Shown: positions 23,867 through 31,547, counted from the stretch's first letter. The stretch is 34,352 nucleotides of DNA from Pseudomonadota bacterium (GCA_018240895.1 JAFEEX010000015.1:1-34352); one strand, 5' to 3'. The notes: a model not told the origin generated them from the sequence alone. Numbers and translations are program-made.

Positions 23867-24750
23867 AGCCCGAACGCGCCTTTGTCGCTGAGCGTCCGGT
23901 CGCCCAGCACTGCGCCGAATTGCTCCGGCGCGGCCCGGAGCCCGTTGATCTGCTGCCCGATCTGGCGCGGATGGGAGAGCGGCTGGCCAAAGCGCTTGGC
24001 CCGGCGCTCGCCACGCTTTGCGGGGGCGAGGTGCCGGAACTTGCCGTCAAGCAGCCGCGCGATGTGAGCGAGACGGATCTGATCCAGACGCTCGGTCCGA
24101 TCGCCGCCAACGCCCTGTTCTCCACCGGCGTTCCGGGGGTCAACCTGCTCGCCTCGGCGGAAGGCCGCGCGGTGTTGCAGATTGTTGACCGGGCTTTCGG
24201 CGGCACGGGCCAGGTGCCGGAAAATCTGCCTGCATCTTTCCCGCCCTCGGTCGAACTGATGGTTCACCGGATCGAAAACCTGATCGGTGGGGCGCTGGCA
24301 GCCGCCCTGGGGCTGGACGCAGCCGCCGCGCCGCAGGTGCAGCGCCGGGCCAATCGCTTTGCAGACCTTTCTCCCTGGCCCGCCGGAGCACGCATTGCCC
24401 TGCTGGCGATCGAAGTCACCGGGACGCAAGCCGCGTCGTGGCTGCTGACACTGGCGCTGCCGCTGGCGATGCTGCCGAAATTGTTCGGTCAGGGTTTCAG
24501 CGCCACACCGGCCCGATCCCCCGCCAATCCCGCCGCAACACCCTTTGCCGCCGTTCCGCTGTCGCTGCGCTCTGTGCTGATCGACATGAAGGTGCCGCTA
24601 ACGGTCGTTTCGGCGCTGGAAGTCGGCGCGGTGCTGCCCGTCGCGGTTGCCCGCGCGGTCCCGCTCGACGTGGCGGGAGAGATCGTCGCGCACGGCACCG
24701 TCGGCGCGCAGGATGACCGCGTTGCCATCAAACTTACCCATATTGCCTGA
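23863..24750 (+). CDS. fliM: Flagellar motor switch protein FliM, lacking the N-terminal CheY-docking motif
   Basis: FliM is the middle C-ring protein and normally the target of phosphorylated CheY. The product, from the GTG at 23863 (GTGA overlap with fliL), has 295 residues against about 334 in E. coli. The middle domain contains VNLLASAEGRAVLQIVDRAF, then GGTGQVPENLPASFPPSVEL. The C-terminal SpoA domain contains KVPLTVVSALEVGAVLPVAV. The N-terminus has no counterpart of the conserved LSQAEIDALL peptide. An in-frame extension into fliL exists but is Arg-rich shadow sequence. Identity is supported by order before fliN and the SpoA domain; overall it is a divergent FliM. Confidence 0.85.
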   Translation: MKPERAFVAERPVAQHCAELLRRGPEPVDLLPDLARMGERLAKALGPALATLCGGEVPELAVKQPRDVSETDLIQTLGPIAANALFSTGVPGVNLLASAEGRAVLQIVDRAFGGTGQVPENLPASFPPSVELMVHRIENLIGGALAAALGLDAAAAPQVQRRANRFADLSPWPAGARIALLAIEVTGTQAASWLLTLALPLAMLPKLFGQGFSATPARSPANPAATPFAAVPLSLRSVLIDMKVPLTVVSALEVGAVLPVAVARAVPLDVAGEIVAHGTVGAQDDRVAIKLTHIA

Positions 24751-24764
24751 AGGACCACTGCCCC

Positions 24765-25037
24765 ATGACCATTCACACCCGCGGCTTCGACCTTTTGAGG
24801 GAAGTCGACGTGCGCCTTTCCGTGGAACTTGGCCGCACGGAAATGAAATTGAAGGACGTTCTTGCGCTGGGGGAGGACAGCATCGTCATGCTTGACCGGC
24901 TGACTGACGAATTGCTTGAAGTTCACGTCAACGGCAAGCTGATTGCCCGGGGCGAAATCATTTCTCAGGGCAACAGGTTTGGCCTGCGCATTGTTGAAAT
25001 GGCTGGCGGCGGCAGTCCGGCGGAAGGGGCGGCGTGA
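24765..25037 (+). CDS. fliN: Flagellar motor switch protein FliN
   Basis: FliN forms the bottom of the C ring and docks the FliH-FliI complex. The 90-residue product is essentially one SpoA domain: LLREVDVRLSVELGRTEMKL, then KDVLALGEDSIVMLDRLTDE, then LLEVHVNGKLIARGEIISQG and NRFGLRIVEM. The order of motifs matches short FliN proteins. The start is ATG, 14 bases after fliM with AAGGACC upstream. Its stop overlaps the fliO start region (GTGATG). Confidence 0.95.
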   Translation: MTIHTRGFDLLREVDVRLSVELGRTEMKLKDVLALGEDSIVMLDRLTDELLEVHVNGKLIARGEIISQGNRFGLRIVEMAGGGSPAEGAA

Positions 25038-25306
25038 TGGTGTGGTACGTCATCAAGCTGCTGGTTCTGCTGCCGCTGATTGCCGGCCTCGCCTGGGGCA
25101 GCCTGAAACTGGCGCAGAAGGCGCAAAGCCGGCTGGCCGCCTCCCCCGGTGGGGCACGGCGGATGCGGGTAATTGAAACCACAATGCTCTCGCCCACGCT
25201 GAAGCTGGCGGTAATCGAATTTCACGGCCGCGAGATTCTCGTCTCCGCCTCTCGCGCGGGGCTGACCCGGCTGGCCGAAGCCCCGGCGCTGGGAGAGGAC
25301 GAATGA
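25037..25306 (+). CDS. fliO: Flagellar export component FliO
   Basis: FliO is a small inner-membrane protein that helps FliP assemble. The product has 89 residues from the ATG at 25037, or 90 from the GTG just before it. A membrane helix covers about 3-22 (WYVIKLLVLLPLIAGLAWGS), followed by a basic cytoplasmic part with RRMRVIETTMLSPTLKLAVI, then EFHGREILVSASRAGLTRL, the conserved FliO beta-rich segment. GGAAGGGG sits 8 bases upstream. It overlaps fliP by 4 bp. Confidence 0.9.
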   Translation: MVWYVIKLLVLLPLIAGLAWGSLKLAQKAQSRLAASPGGARRMRVIETTMLSPTLKLAVIEFHGREILVSASRAGLTRLAEAPALGEDE

Positions 25307-26103
25307 GCGCCGCACCCAGCCGCCGCCCTGCCGGAGAAGGTGGAGCGGTCCGCCGGTTGGTAAAGATCGCTGTGGCGCTGCTTGCCCTGGCCGCCCCGGC
25401 ACTGGCCCACGCCCAAAGCGCGATTCCCTCCGCGCTCGACCGGGCGTTCGGCGCGGCAAGCGGGACGCAGGGGTCCGGATTGTCACTGTCGCTCCAGCTT
25501 CTGCTGATGATGGGGCTGCTGACGATCCTGCCCGGGCTGATCCTGATGATGACCAGCTTCACCCGGATTCTGGTGGTGCTTTCCATACTCCGCCAGGCGC
25601 TGGGCCTGCAGCAGAGCCCGCCCAACCAGGTGCTGATCGGACTGTCGCTGTTCCTTTCACTGTTCGTTATGGCGCCCACGCTTGACCGGGTGAACACCCA
25701 GGCGATCGCGCCCTATGCCGCCGGAACAATAAGCGGCGAACAGGCGATAGCCAGCGGCGGCATGGCATTCCACGCCTTCATGATCCGCCAGACCCGGCAA
25801 AAGGATCTGGCGCTGTTCGCCGAAATGGCCAAGGCGCCAAAATTCGCCCGGGCGGAAGATGTGCCCTTCTCCATCCTCTTGCCGGCCTTCGTCACCAGCG
25901 AACTCAAAACCGCGTTCCAGATCGGCTTCATGCTGTTCCTGCCGTTTCTGGTGATCGATCTGGTGGTTGCATCGGTGCTGATGAGCCTGGGCATGATGAT
26001 GATGAGCCCGACGATCGTTTCATTGCCGTTCAAGCTGCTGCTGTTCGTGCTGGTTGATGGCTGGGCCTTGCTGATGGGCAGCCTGGCCGCGAGTTTCGGC
26101 TGA
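25303..26103 (+). CDS. fliP: Flagellar export gate protein FliP
   Basis: FliP is the core subunit of the FliPQR export channel. The 266-residue product has a signal-peptide-like N-terminus (about 20-37, cleavage near AHA), then LSLQLLLMMGLLTILPGLIL, MMTSFTRILVVLSILRQALG and LQQSPPNQVLIGLSLFLSLF, all FliP hallmarks. The C-terminal part has LLPAFVTSELKTAFQIGFML, then FLPFLVIDLVVASVLMSLGM and PFKLLLFVLVDGWALLMGSL. The ATG overlaps the fliO stop. The fliQ gene follows after 30 bases. Confidence 0.97.
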   Translation: MSAAPSRRPAGEGGAVRRLVKIAVALLALAAPALAHAQSAIPSALDRAFGAASGTQGSGLSLSLQLLLMMGLLTILPGLILMMTSFTRILVVLSILRQALGLQQSPPNQVLIGLSLFLSLFVMAPTLDRVNTQAIAPYAAGTISGEQAIASGGMAFHAFMIRQTRQKDLALFAEMAKAPKFARAEDVPFSILLPAFVTSELKTAFQIGFMLFLPFLVIDLVVASVLMSLGMMMMSPTIVSLPFKLLLFVLVDGWALLMGSLAASFG

Positions 26104-26133
26104 TGGCGGATTGCAACCCGGAAAGCCCGCCAC

Positions 26134-26406
26134 ATGGATGATCCCGCCGTCCTTCTTTCGCTGGCCGACAGGATGCTGTGGGTCACGGCGCTGGTCGCCG
26201 CGCCGGTGCTGCTGGCCAGTCTTGCGGTCGGGCTGGTCGTCGGCGTGATCCAGGCGGCCACCTCGGTAAACGAACAGACCCTTACCTTCGTCCCCAAGCT
26301 GGCGGTGATCGCCGTGGTGCTGGTTGTGCTGGGCGGAGCGATGATGGGGTTGATCAGCGATTTCCTGACCGAAATCTTCGCCCAGATTGCCGGGATCGGC
26401 CATTGA
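26134..26406 (+). CDS. fliQ: Flagellar export gate protein FliQ
   Basis: FliQ is a two-helix inner-membrane component of the export gate. The 90-residue product shows the first helix at about 15-38 (VTALVAAPVLLASLAVGLVV), then GVIQAATSVNEQTLTFVPKL, the invariant FliQ core, and a second helix (AVIAVVLVVLGGAMMGLISD). Length and motifs are standard. It shares TTGA with the fliR start. Confidence 0.96.
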   Translation: MDDPAVLLSLADRMLWVTALVAAPVLLASLAVGLVVGVIQAATSVNEQTLTFVPKLAVIAVVLVVLGGAMMGLISDFLTEIFAQIAGIGH

Positions 26407-27185
26407 TCGGGATCGATTTCGGTTTCGGCCCGGTTGAAGGCGAGCTGTGGCGGCTGGTCTTTGTGATGACCCGGATCAGCGCCGCACTGGTGGCCGCGCC
26501 GTTCTTTGGCGCTGCCGGCGTGCCAATGCAGCTTCGGGTCGGCATAGGCGCGGCAATGGCCGTGCTGGTCTGCGCCTGGATTCCGATAGCGGTGCCGCCT
26601 GCCTTGCTCTCGCTGCCCGGCTTGCTGACACTGGCGGGTGAGGCTGTGATCGGCCTGTCGCTCGGCTTCGTCCTGCAACTGTCCTTTGCGGCGCCGATCA
26701 TCGCCGCCGAGCAAATCGGCGCGGCCATGGGGATGAGCATTGCAACCAGCGCCGATCCGGTCAGCGGCGCGCATTCTCCCGCACTGGGGCAATATTTCAC
26801 CGTCATGCTGACGGTGATATTCCTGGGCCTGGGCGGACATCTCGCCTGGCTGCGGCTGGTGATCGAAAGCTACACGGTGTTCCCCCCCGGCGGCAACTGG
26901 CTTGCCCCTGATCGCCTGACCATGCTGACCGGATTTGCCAGCGAAATGTTCGTGGCGGCCGTGGCGATTGCCCTGCCGGTGACGCTGGTGCTGTTGCTGA
27001 TGCAGATGCTGACCGGGGTGATTGGCCGATCTGCCCCGGCGCTCAATCTGGTCGCGCTGGGCCTGCCGGCAGGCGTGCTGGCGGGGCTTGCCGCGCTGAT
27101 CGCCGCTGCCCCCCTGCTGGCTGACCAGCTTGGCGACCTTTCGACGCAGGCGCTGACTCAGGCAAGCGCACTGGTTGCGCGATGA
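26403..27185 (+). CDS. fliR: Flagellar export gate protein FliR
   Basis: FliR completes the FliPQR export channel in the inner membrane. From the TTG at 26403 (TTGA overlap with fliQ) it has 260 residues, the family length. Typical sequences are LVFVMTRISAALVAAPFFGA near residue 18, then GVPMQLRVGIGAAMAVL, GEAVIGLSLGFVLQLSFAAP, QIGAAMGMSIATSADPVSGA and a C-terminal region with ALPVTLVLLLMQMLTGVIGR. The long in-frame extension upstream is a shadow of fliQ. No ATG or GTG gives a better N-terminus. It overlaps flhB by 4 bp. Confidence 0.94.
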   Translation: MIGIDFGFGPVEGELWRLVFVMTRISAALVAAPFFGAAGVPMQLRVGIGAAMAVLVCAWIPIAVPPALLSLPGLLTLAGEAVIGLSLGFVLQLSFAAPIIAAEQIGAAMGMSIATSADPVSGAHSPALGQYFTVMLTVIFLGLGGHLAWLRLVIESYTVFPPGGNWLAPDRLTMLTGFASEMFVAAVAIALPVTLVLLLMQMLTGVIGRSAPALNLVALGLPAGVLAGLAALIAAAPLLADQLGDLSTQALTQASALVAR

Positions 27186-28312
27186 GCGGGGAGAAAACCC
27201 ACGCACCAACCGAAAAACGCCTGCGCGATTCCGCGCGCAAGGGCGATGTTCTGCGCAGCCGCGATCTTGCTGCAGCGGTCGCCATGCTGGTCGGTGCCGG
27301 GTGGCTGCATTTCGCCGGCCCGTGGCTGCTTGGCCGCCTGGCCGCCGCGCTGCGATCAGGCCTGCGCTGGGACCGCGACGCGATTGAGCACTTTGCCCCC
27401 GCGTCGCTGCTCGCCAATCTGGCCTGGGCGGCGCTGCCCCCGGTGATGGTGCTGGCGGCGGGCATATCGCTGGCCGTGATGACGGTGCAGCTTGGCCCGG
27501 CAAACGGGCGCTGGGTCGCCGCCAATCTGGCCCCCAAGCCCTCGCGCATCAACCCGGCCTCTGGCCTGCAACGGATGTTTGGCGCATCGGGCTGGATCGA
27601 GGTGGGCAAGGGTGCGGCCAAGGTCACGCTGCTGGGTGCGCTGGCGTGGTATTGGGGCATCCATCACATCCCTGCCCTGTTTTCCAAGGCCGGCGGCAGC
27701 TCGCTGTATGGCCAGCTTGCAGCAGCGTGGCAGGCCCTGACCGGTCTGCTGTTCTTGCTGACGGGCGGATTGCTCGCCATCGCCCTGTTCGATTTTCCGA
27801 TCCAGTGGCTGCGCCGTTATCGCCGGCTCAGGATGAGCCAGCAGGAGATCCGCGACGAGCACAAGGAAAGCGAGGGGTCGCCCGAGCGCAAGGCCGCGAT
27901 CCGTCAGCGCCAGCGCCAGTTCGCCAGCGGCGCGGTGGCCAAGGCGATGCGCGAGGCGCAGTTCGTGCTGACCAACCCTACTCATTTCGCGGTGGCCATG
28001 GCCTATGATCCGCAGAAGGCATCGGCCCCCATCGTTCTGGCCAAGGGTCGCGGCGACAAGGCGGCGGCGATGAAGCAACTTGCCGCAGAACTGGGCGTGC
28101 CGGCGATGGAATATCCGGCACTGGCGCGATCGGTCTATTTCACCACGCGCGAAAACCAGGTGATCCGTGAAGAGCTTTACGCCGCAGTGGCTGCGGTGCT
28201 GGCCTTCGTCCTTTCTTTGCGGCGCGGAGACAGTCCCACCGCACCGCCGGTGGAGGTGCCGATTGCGCTGCGTTTTGACGCCGAAGGGCGGCTTGATCCC
28301 GCAATGGCTTAA
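27182..28312 (+). CDS. flhB: Flagellar export switch protein FlhB
   Basis: FlhB sets export substrate specificity, changing from hook to filament proteins after self-cleavage. The 376-residue product starts EKTHAPTEKRLRDSARKGDV, as in the family, and has four membrane segments in the first 210 residues. The cytoplasmic domain includes MSQQEIRDEHKESEGSPERK, and the self-cleavage motif NPTH is intact at 265-268, with the SKIP-type helix region around AVAKAMREAQFVLT before it. The C-terminus extends past the usual end by about 15 residues. Its TAA stop forms part of the predicted fliD promoter. Confidence 0.97.
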   Translation: MSGEKTHAPTEKRLRDSARKGDVLRSRDLAAAVAMLVGAGWLHFAGPWLLGRLAAALRSGLRWDRDAIEHFAPASLLANLAWAALPPVMVLAAGISLAVMTVQLGPANGRWVAANLAPKPSRINPASGLQRMFGASGWIEVGKGAAKVTLLGALAWYWGIHHIPALFSKAGGSSLYGQLAAAWQALTGLLFLLTGGLLAIALFDFPIQWLRRYRRLRMSQQEIRDEHKESEGSPERKAAIRQRQRQFASGAVAKAMREAQFVLTNPTHFAVAMAYDPQKASAPIVLAKGRGDKAAAMKQLAAELGVPAMEYPALARSVYFTTRENQVIREELYAAVAAVLAFVLSLRRGDSPTAPPVEVPIALRFDAEGRLDPAMA

Positions 28313-28335
28313 CCTGCGCCGCGTGTCGCCGTTCT
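28309..28335 (+). promoter_or_regulatory. Sigma-28 (FliA)-like promoter of fliD-fliS
   Basis: TTAA (28309-28312, overlapping the flhB stop codon), a 15-base spacer, then GCCGTTCT (28328-28335). It matches the flgM promoter in both boxes and spacing. Only 7 bases separate the -10 box from the fliD ATG, so the predicted transcript would start at or next to that ATG. Confidence 0.6.
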
Positions 28336-28342
28336 TTCCGGC

Positions 28343-29764
28343 ATGACCGCATCCTCTGCAACCAGCTCGATCGTTTCCACCCTGGGGGCTGGCAGTGGCA
28401 TTGACATGGCCGCCCTGGCAACCGGTCTGGCCCAGGCGCAATTTGCTGGTCGGGTCGATCGCAACTCAGCGCAGGCCGATGCGGTGGACCGGCAAATTTC
28501 TGCGGCGTCGGCGCTGAAAAATCTCGTGACGCAAATGGTTAGCGGGATTAGCGACCGCATCCGCACCGGCGATATGGCCCGCCAGCCGATCATCGCCAAC
28601 ACCAGCGTTGCCGCTGTCAGTCGGGGTGCTGGCGCGGGCAGCGGCAGCTATTCGCTTGAAGTGACGGCGCTGGCCCGGGCGCAGACCCTGACCAGCCCGG
28701 CTTTCACAGCCGTTAACACGCCGGTCGGGTCGGGAACGCTGACGCTCCGCTTCGGGGCAATCAATGGCGGCACATTTTCCGAAAGCACCGGCAAGCCGCC
28801 GGTTTCCATCGCGATCCCTGCCGGCGCAACCCTGGCAGACACCGCCGCCGCGATCACTGCATCGGGGGCCGGCGTCAGCGCATATGTAGCAAACGGTGCA
28901 GACGGCGCGCATCTGATGCTGAAGGGGCAGGACGGCGCAGCCAGCGGCTTCATCATCGAAGCGTCCGAAACCCCCGGCGATCCCGGATTGTCCGCCCTGG
29001 CGTGGAATCCGGGCGGGGATCCTGCACGATTGCTGGCCGGTGCCGGTGACGCCGCCTTCACATTTGATGGCCTGGCAATGACTGCCCCGTCCAACACCAT
29101 CACGGACATTGCGCCGGGACTGTCGCTGTCCCTCAACAGTGTAAATCCCGGCGCGCCCACCACCATCCGGTTCAACGATCCTTCAAACAGCGTCACCAGC
29201 TTCATGACCGACCTGACCGCTGCACTCAATGAAGTGGCGGCGGAGCTTAACAAGGACATCGCGCCCCAGGGCGGTGACCTGAACCGCGATGACGGCGCGC
29301 GCCTGCTGCGCCGGACGCTGAGTGCGCTGGCCGGCACAACGGTTATGCCCAATGCCGCCCCGGGCGAGCCGGCCACGCTGGCCGATCTGGGCCTTGCCAC
29401 CAATCGCGACGGAACATTCCGTCTGGATACCGCGCGGCTCACCGCCACGCTCAAATCCTCCCCGACCGGGGCCTCGGCGATGTTCACCACCGGACTGTTC
29501 GGCGTTCTGGCAACGTTCGACAAGCTGGGCCGCGCTGCTACGACCACGGCCAGCACCGGATCGCTGGGCGGTTCGCTTGCACGCTACACCGCGCTGAAAA
29601 GCAAATTGGGGACCGAAAAGACCACGCTGGCCGATGCCCAGGAAAAGCTGCGCAGCCAATTGGTCACCCGCTTCGCCGGGGTGGACAGCCGCGTCGGCAC
29701 CTCGCGTTCGACATTGTCGTTCCTGCAAAACCAGATCGCCGCGTGGAACGCGCAGAAGGGTTGA
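28343..29764 (+). CDS. fliD: Flagellar filament cap protein FliD (HAP2)
   Basis: FliD caps the filament tip and folds incoming flagellin. The 473-residue product has the conserved N-terminus with SSIVSTLGAGSGIDMAALAT, an Ala-rich helical region, and SGSYSLEVTALARAQTL (about 95-111) as in FliD_N domains. The C-terminal domain shows FMTDLTAALNEVAAELNKDI, LADLGLATNRDGTFRLDTAR and FLQNQIAAWNAQKG. No Shine-Dalgarno sequence precedes the ATG; the upstream bases are pyrimidine-rich (GTTCTTTCCGGC). This fits the near-leaderless transcript implied by the promoter at 28309-28335. fliS follows immediately. Confidence 0.94.
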   Translation: MTASSATSSIVSTLGAGSGIDMAALATGLAQAQFAGRVDRNSAQADAVDRQISAASALKNLVTQMVSGISDRIRTGDMARQPIIANTSVAAVSRGAGAGSGSYSLEVTALARAQTLTSPAFTAVNTPVGSGTLTLRFGAINGGTFSESTGKPPVSIAIPAGATLADTAAAITASGAGVSAYVANGADGAHLMLKGQDGAASGFIIEASETPGDPGLSALAWNPGGDPARLLAGAGDAAFTFDGLAMTAPSNTITDIAPGLSLSLNSVNPGAPTTIRFNDPSNSVTSFMTDLTAALNEVAAELNKDIAPQGGDLNRDDGARLLRRTLSALAGTTVMPNAAPGEPATLADLGLATNRDGTFRLDTARLTATLKSSPTGASAMFTTGLFGVLATFDKLGRAATTTASTGSLGGSLARYTALKSKLGTEKTTLADAQEKLRSQLVTRFAGVDSRVGTSRSTLSFLQNQIAAWNAQKG

Positions 29765-29765
29765 C

Positions 29766-30137
29766 GTGCATCTGCTCCGCTCTCCGCAAGAGGCCTATCG
29801 CCAGGTCGATTTCGATGCCCGCGTTGCCGGTGCCAACAGCCGGCAACTCGTGTCGCTGTGCTATGAGCAACTTCACTGCGCGCTCGGCAGTGCGCTGTGG
29901 GGTGATGAGCACGGCGATCCCGCGCTCAAAAGCCGGGCGCTGACCCGGGCGCTGACCGCGCTGACCGCCTTGCAGATGGGCATTGATCCCGCAGCCACCC
30001 TCGCCCCTGCCCTGACCCAGTTTTACCGCGCCGCCCATGCGGCGCTGCTCGATTGCGTTCCCCATTTCGATGTTGATGCGGTGATCCGAATTCGGCACGA
30101 CTTTGCCGAAGTAGGCCAAACCCTCGCAGCGGATTGA
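29766..30137 (+). CDS. fliS: Flagellin export chaperone FliS
   Basis: FliS binds the flagellin C-terminus in the cytoplasm and prevents early polymerisation. From the GTG at 29766, two bases after the fliD stop codon starts to end, the product has 123 residues, the family size. The N-terminal AYRQVDFDARVAGANSRQLV, then SLCYEQLHCAL, corresponds to the FliS pattern in which a Tyr/Gln-rich start leads to a helix with LV and LYE-type residues. The remainder is a helical bundle with RALTRALTALTALQMGID. It is the last gene of the operon. Confidence 0.9.
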   Translation: MHLLRSPQEAYRQVDFDARVAGANSRQLVSLCYEQLHCALGSALWGDEHGDPALKSRALTRALTALTALQMGIDPAATLAPALTQFYRAAHAALLDCVPHFDVDAVIRIRHDFAEVGQTLAAD

Positions 30138-30223
30138 TCAGTCCGCATCTATCTCCGATTTGGATCAAACTTCTCACCCTGATCCGCAGTCTTGCGGGAT
30201 GCAAACGATACAAAATCTCCGTT

Positions 30224-30246
30224 CCGGCTCGTGCTGCACAAGCCGG
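30224..30246. other. Hairpin in the spacer after fliS
   Basis: CCGGCT and AGCCGG pair, and inside them GTG pairs with CAC around CTG, with one C/A mismatch. No T run follows, so it is not a standard terminator. The remaining 160-bp spacer between fliS and the regulator gene shows no further gene or clear promoter to me. Confidence 0.35.
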
Positions 30247-30297
30247 ACAGAAATCAACGGGTTATCGCCTAGGCATTGAACACTAAGGATAAATGCG

Positions 30298-30900
30298 ATG
30301 CGCCACAGCGAAGTAGTGATTCTGATTGATGCTGATTTCCGCCGCCGTGCCGCAGTTTCGCATCTTCTCGCCGACACCGATATTCACGTCGAACCGTTTG
30401 AAGACGTTACAGAACTTGCACAGCGCTGGCCGCGTGACGGGGTGGTTCTGGCGCACGACAAGGGCGGTACGGTCCGGCACCTGATCGACCAGATGAGTGA
30501 GGATGCCAATTGGTTGCCGCTGATCGCCTTTGCAGAAGAGCCGGGGACCACGCGCGTTGTCCAGGCAGTTCTGCACGGCGCGGTCGATTATCTGGAATGG
30601 CCATTTGGTGAAACCGAGGTACGCACCGCTTTGGCGATTGCAGAAGAAAGCCGCGATGCCTGGGGCAATGTCAGGCTGCGCGAGGCCATGGCGCGCAGCC
30701 GAATCCGACGCCTGACCCCGCGTGAACGAGAGGTGCTGGCCGGGGTGGCTGATGGACTGTCCAACCGATTGATCGGTGAACGCCTGTCGATCAGCCCGCG
30801 CACCGTGGAAATCCACCGCGCCAATATGCTCAACAAAATGGGTGCAAACCACACATCGGAAGCAATCCGCATCGCGATAGAGGGATCGCTGGTCAGTTGA
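30298..30900 (+). CDS. LuxR/FixJ-type response regulator with degenerate receiver
   Basis: This 200-residue DNA-binding regulator has an N-terminal CheY-like domain and a C-terminal LuxR helix-turn-helix. The HTH is canonical: RRLTPREREVLAGVADGLSN, then RLIGERLSISPRTVEIHRAN, then MLNKMGA. In the receiver, acidic Asp11 and Asp13 and a candidate phosphoacceptor Asp54 (LAHDKGG) remain. The conserved Thr/Ser position appears to be Ala or Phe (IAFAEE), and the conserved Lys is replaced by Trp101 (YLEWPF, where YLEKPF is usual). Signalling by phosphorylation is therefore doubtful. The start is ATG with AAGGAT upstream. It lies just after fliS and may regulate motility, but the sequence does not prove that. 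Confidence 0.88.
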   Translation: MRHSEVVILIDADFRRRAAVSHLLADTDIHVEPFEDVTELAQRWPRDGVVLAHDKGGTVRHLIDQMSEDANWLPLIAFAEEPGTTRVVQAVLHGAVDYLEWPFGETEVRTALAIAEESRDAWGNVRLREAMARSRIRRLTPREREVLAGVADGLSNRLIGERLSISPRTVEIHRANMLNKMGANHTSEAIRIAIEGSLVS

Positions 30901-30958
30901 TATGCGGTGTGCGGGCTGAAGCGCACCTGTCATATCGAATGTGCCGGGCACCCCTCAT

Positions 30959-30987
30959 CCGGACCAGCGCTCCTGCCACTGGTCCGG
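30959..30987. terminator. Hairpin between convergent genes, possible terminator
   Basis: CCGGACCAG and CTGGTCCGG form a perfect 9-bp stem with an 11-base loop, between the end of the LuxR-type gene and the end of the minus-strand gene at 31015. No T run follows on either strand, so termination is only suggested by position. Confidence 0.45.
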
Positions 30988-31014
30988 GCAAGCTCATCCC
31001 GACCAACCCCGGTA

Positions 31015-31440
31015 TCAGTTGAACCGCAGATGGGGCGCGGGTGCCGGGGTTTTGCGGACCGGGCTTTCCACCGCCTGGGCCAGGGCAACAGCCAGCGCCC
31101 CGATCAACGCCAGGGCAGCGCTTGCCCCTTCGGCGCTCGTCTCGTGAACCTGGCGGGCAAGAACCACAGTGGCCAGATGCCGCCCGCCGGGCGCGTAGGA
31201 AAGCATATAGCCTGCACGCCGTTCCACCATCGCAAGCGCCGCAGCGTCATGCGCATGGGCCTCCAGCATCATCTCTACCCGCTGGCGCTGTGACGGCGGC
31301 ATGGCCCCGATGCCCAGCAACGCCGCCGCATCGCGCAGCAGGCCGCCTGCCTCATCCGCCTCTGCCAAAGCACAAGCAATGCCCAGATCCATCAGCGCCG
31401 AATGGCGCGCCGTGACACGATCGATCCCGGTTTTGTCCAT
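31015..31440 (-). CDS. Hypothetical Ala-rich protein
   Basis: I do not recognise this 141-residue product. It is rich in Ala and Glu and looks mainly helical, with ALMDLGIACALAEADEAGGL near the start and a hydrophobic stretch AALALIGALAVALAQAV (about 107-123) that could be a buried or membrane-associated helix. The start at 31440 was chosen because CAGGAA lies about 7 bases upstream; a longer version beginning at 31524 has no such support. It converges with the LuxR-type gene and is separated from the TonB-receptor gene by a terminator-like hairpin. Codon use looks like that of its neighbours. Confidence 0.6.
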   Translation of the reverse strand: MDKTGIDRVTARHSALMDLGIACALAEADEAGGLLRDAAALLGIGAMPPSQRQRVEMMLEAHAHDAAALAMVERRAGYMLSYAPGGRHLATVVLARQVHETSAEGASAALALIGALAVALAQAVESPVRKTPAPAPHLRFN

Positions 31441-31547
31441 GGGTAATTCCTGATCCGCAGCGCGCCAACTGTCAATCGTGGGCGGGTCCAGACAAGATGG
31501 TCCGTGGCCGGAATCAGCCAGCACACCGATTTCACGTCACAAGCAAA

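Noticed and set aside
26497-26506. GCCGTTCTTT inside fliR, like the fliD promoter -10 box
   Set aside because: There is no TTAA at the required distance, and the bases encode the conserved APFFG of FliR.
25713-27503. Minus-strand open frame of 596 codons
   Set aside because: It is antisense to fliP, fliQ, fliR and flhB and has no recognisable protein features; its Arg/Gln/His-rich composition is typical of shadow frames.
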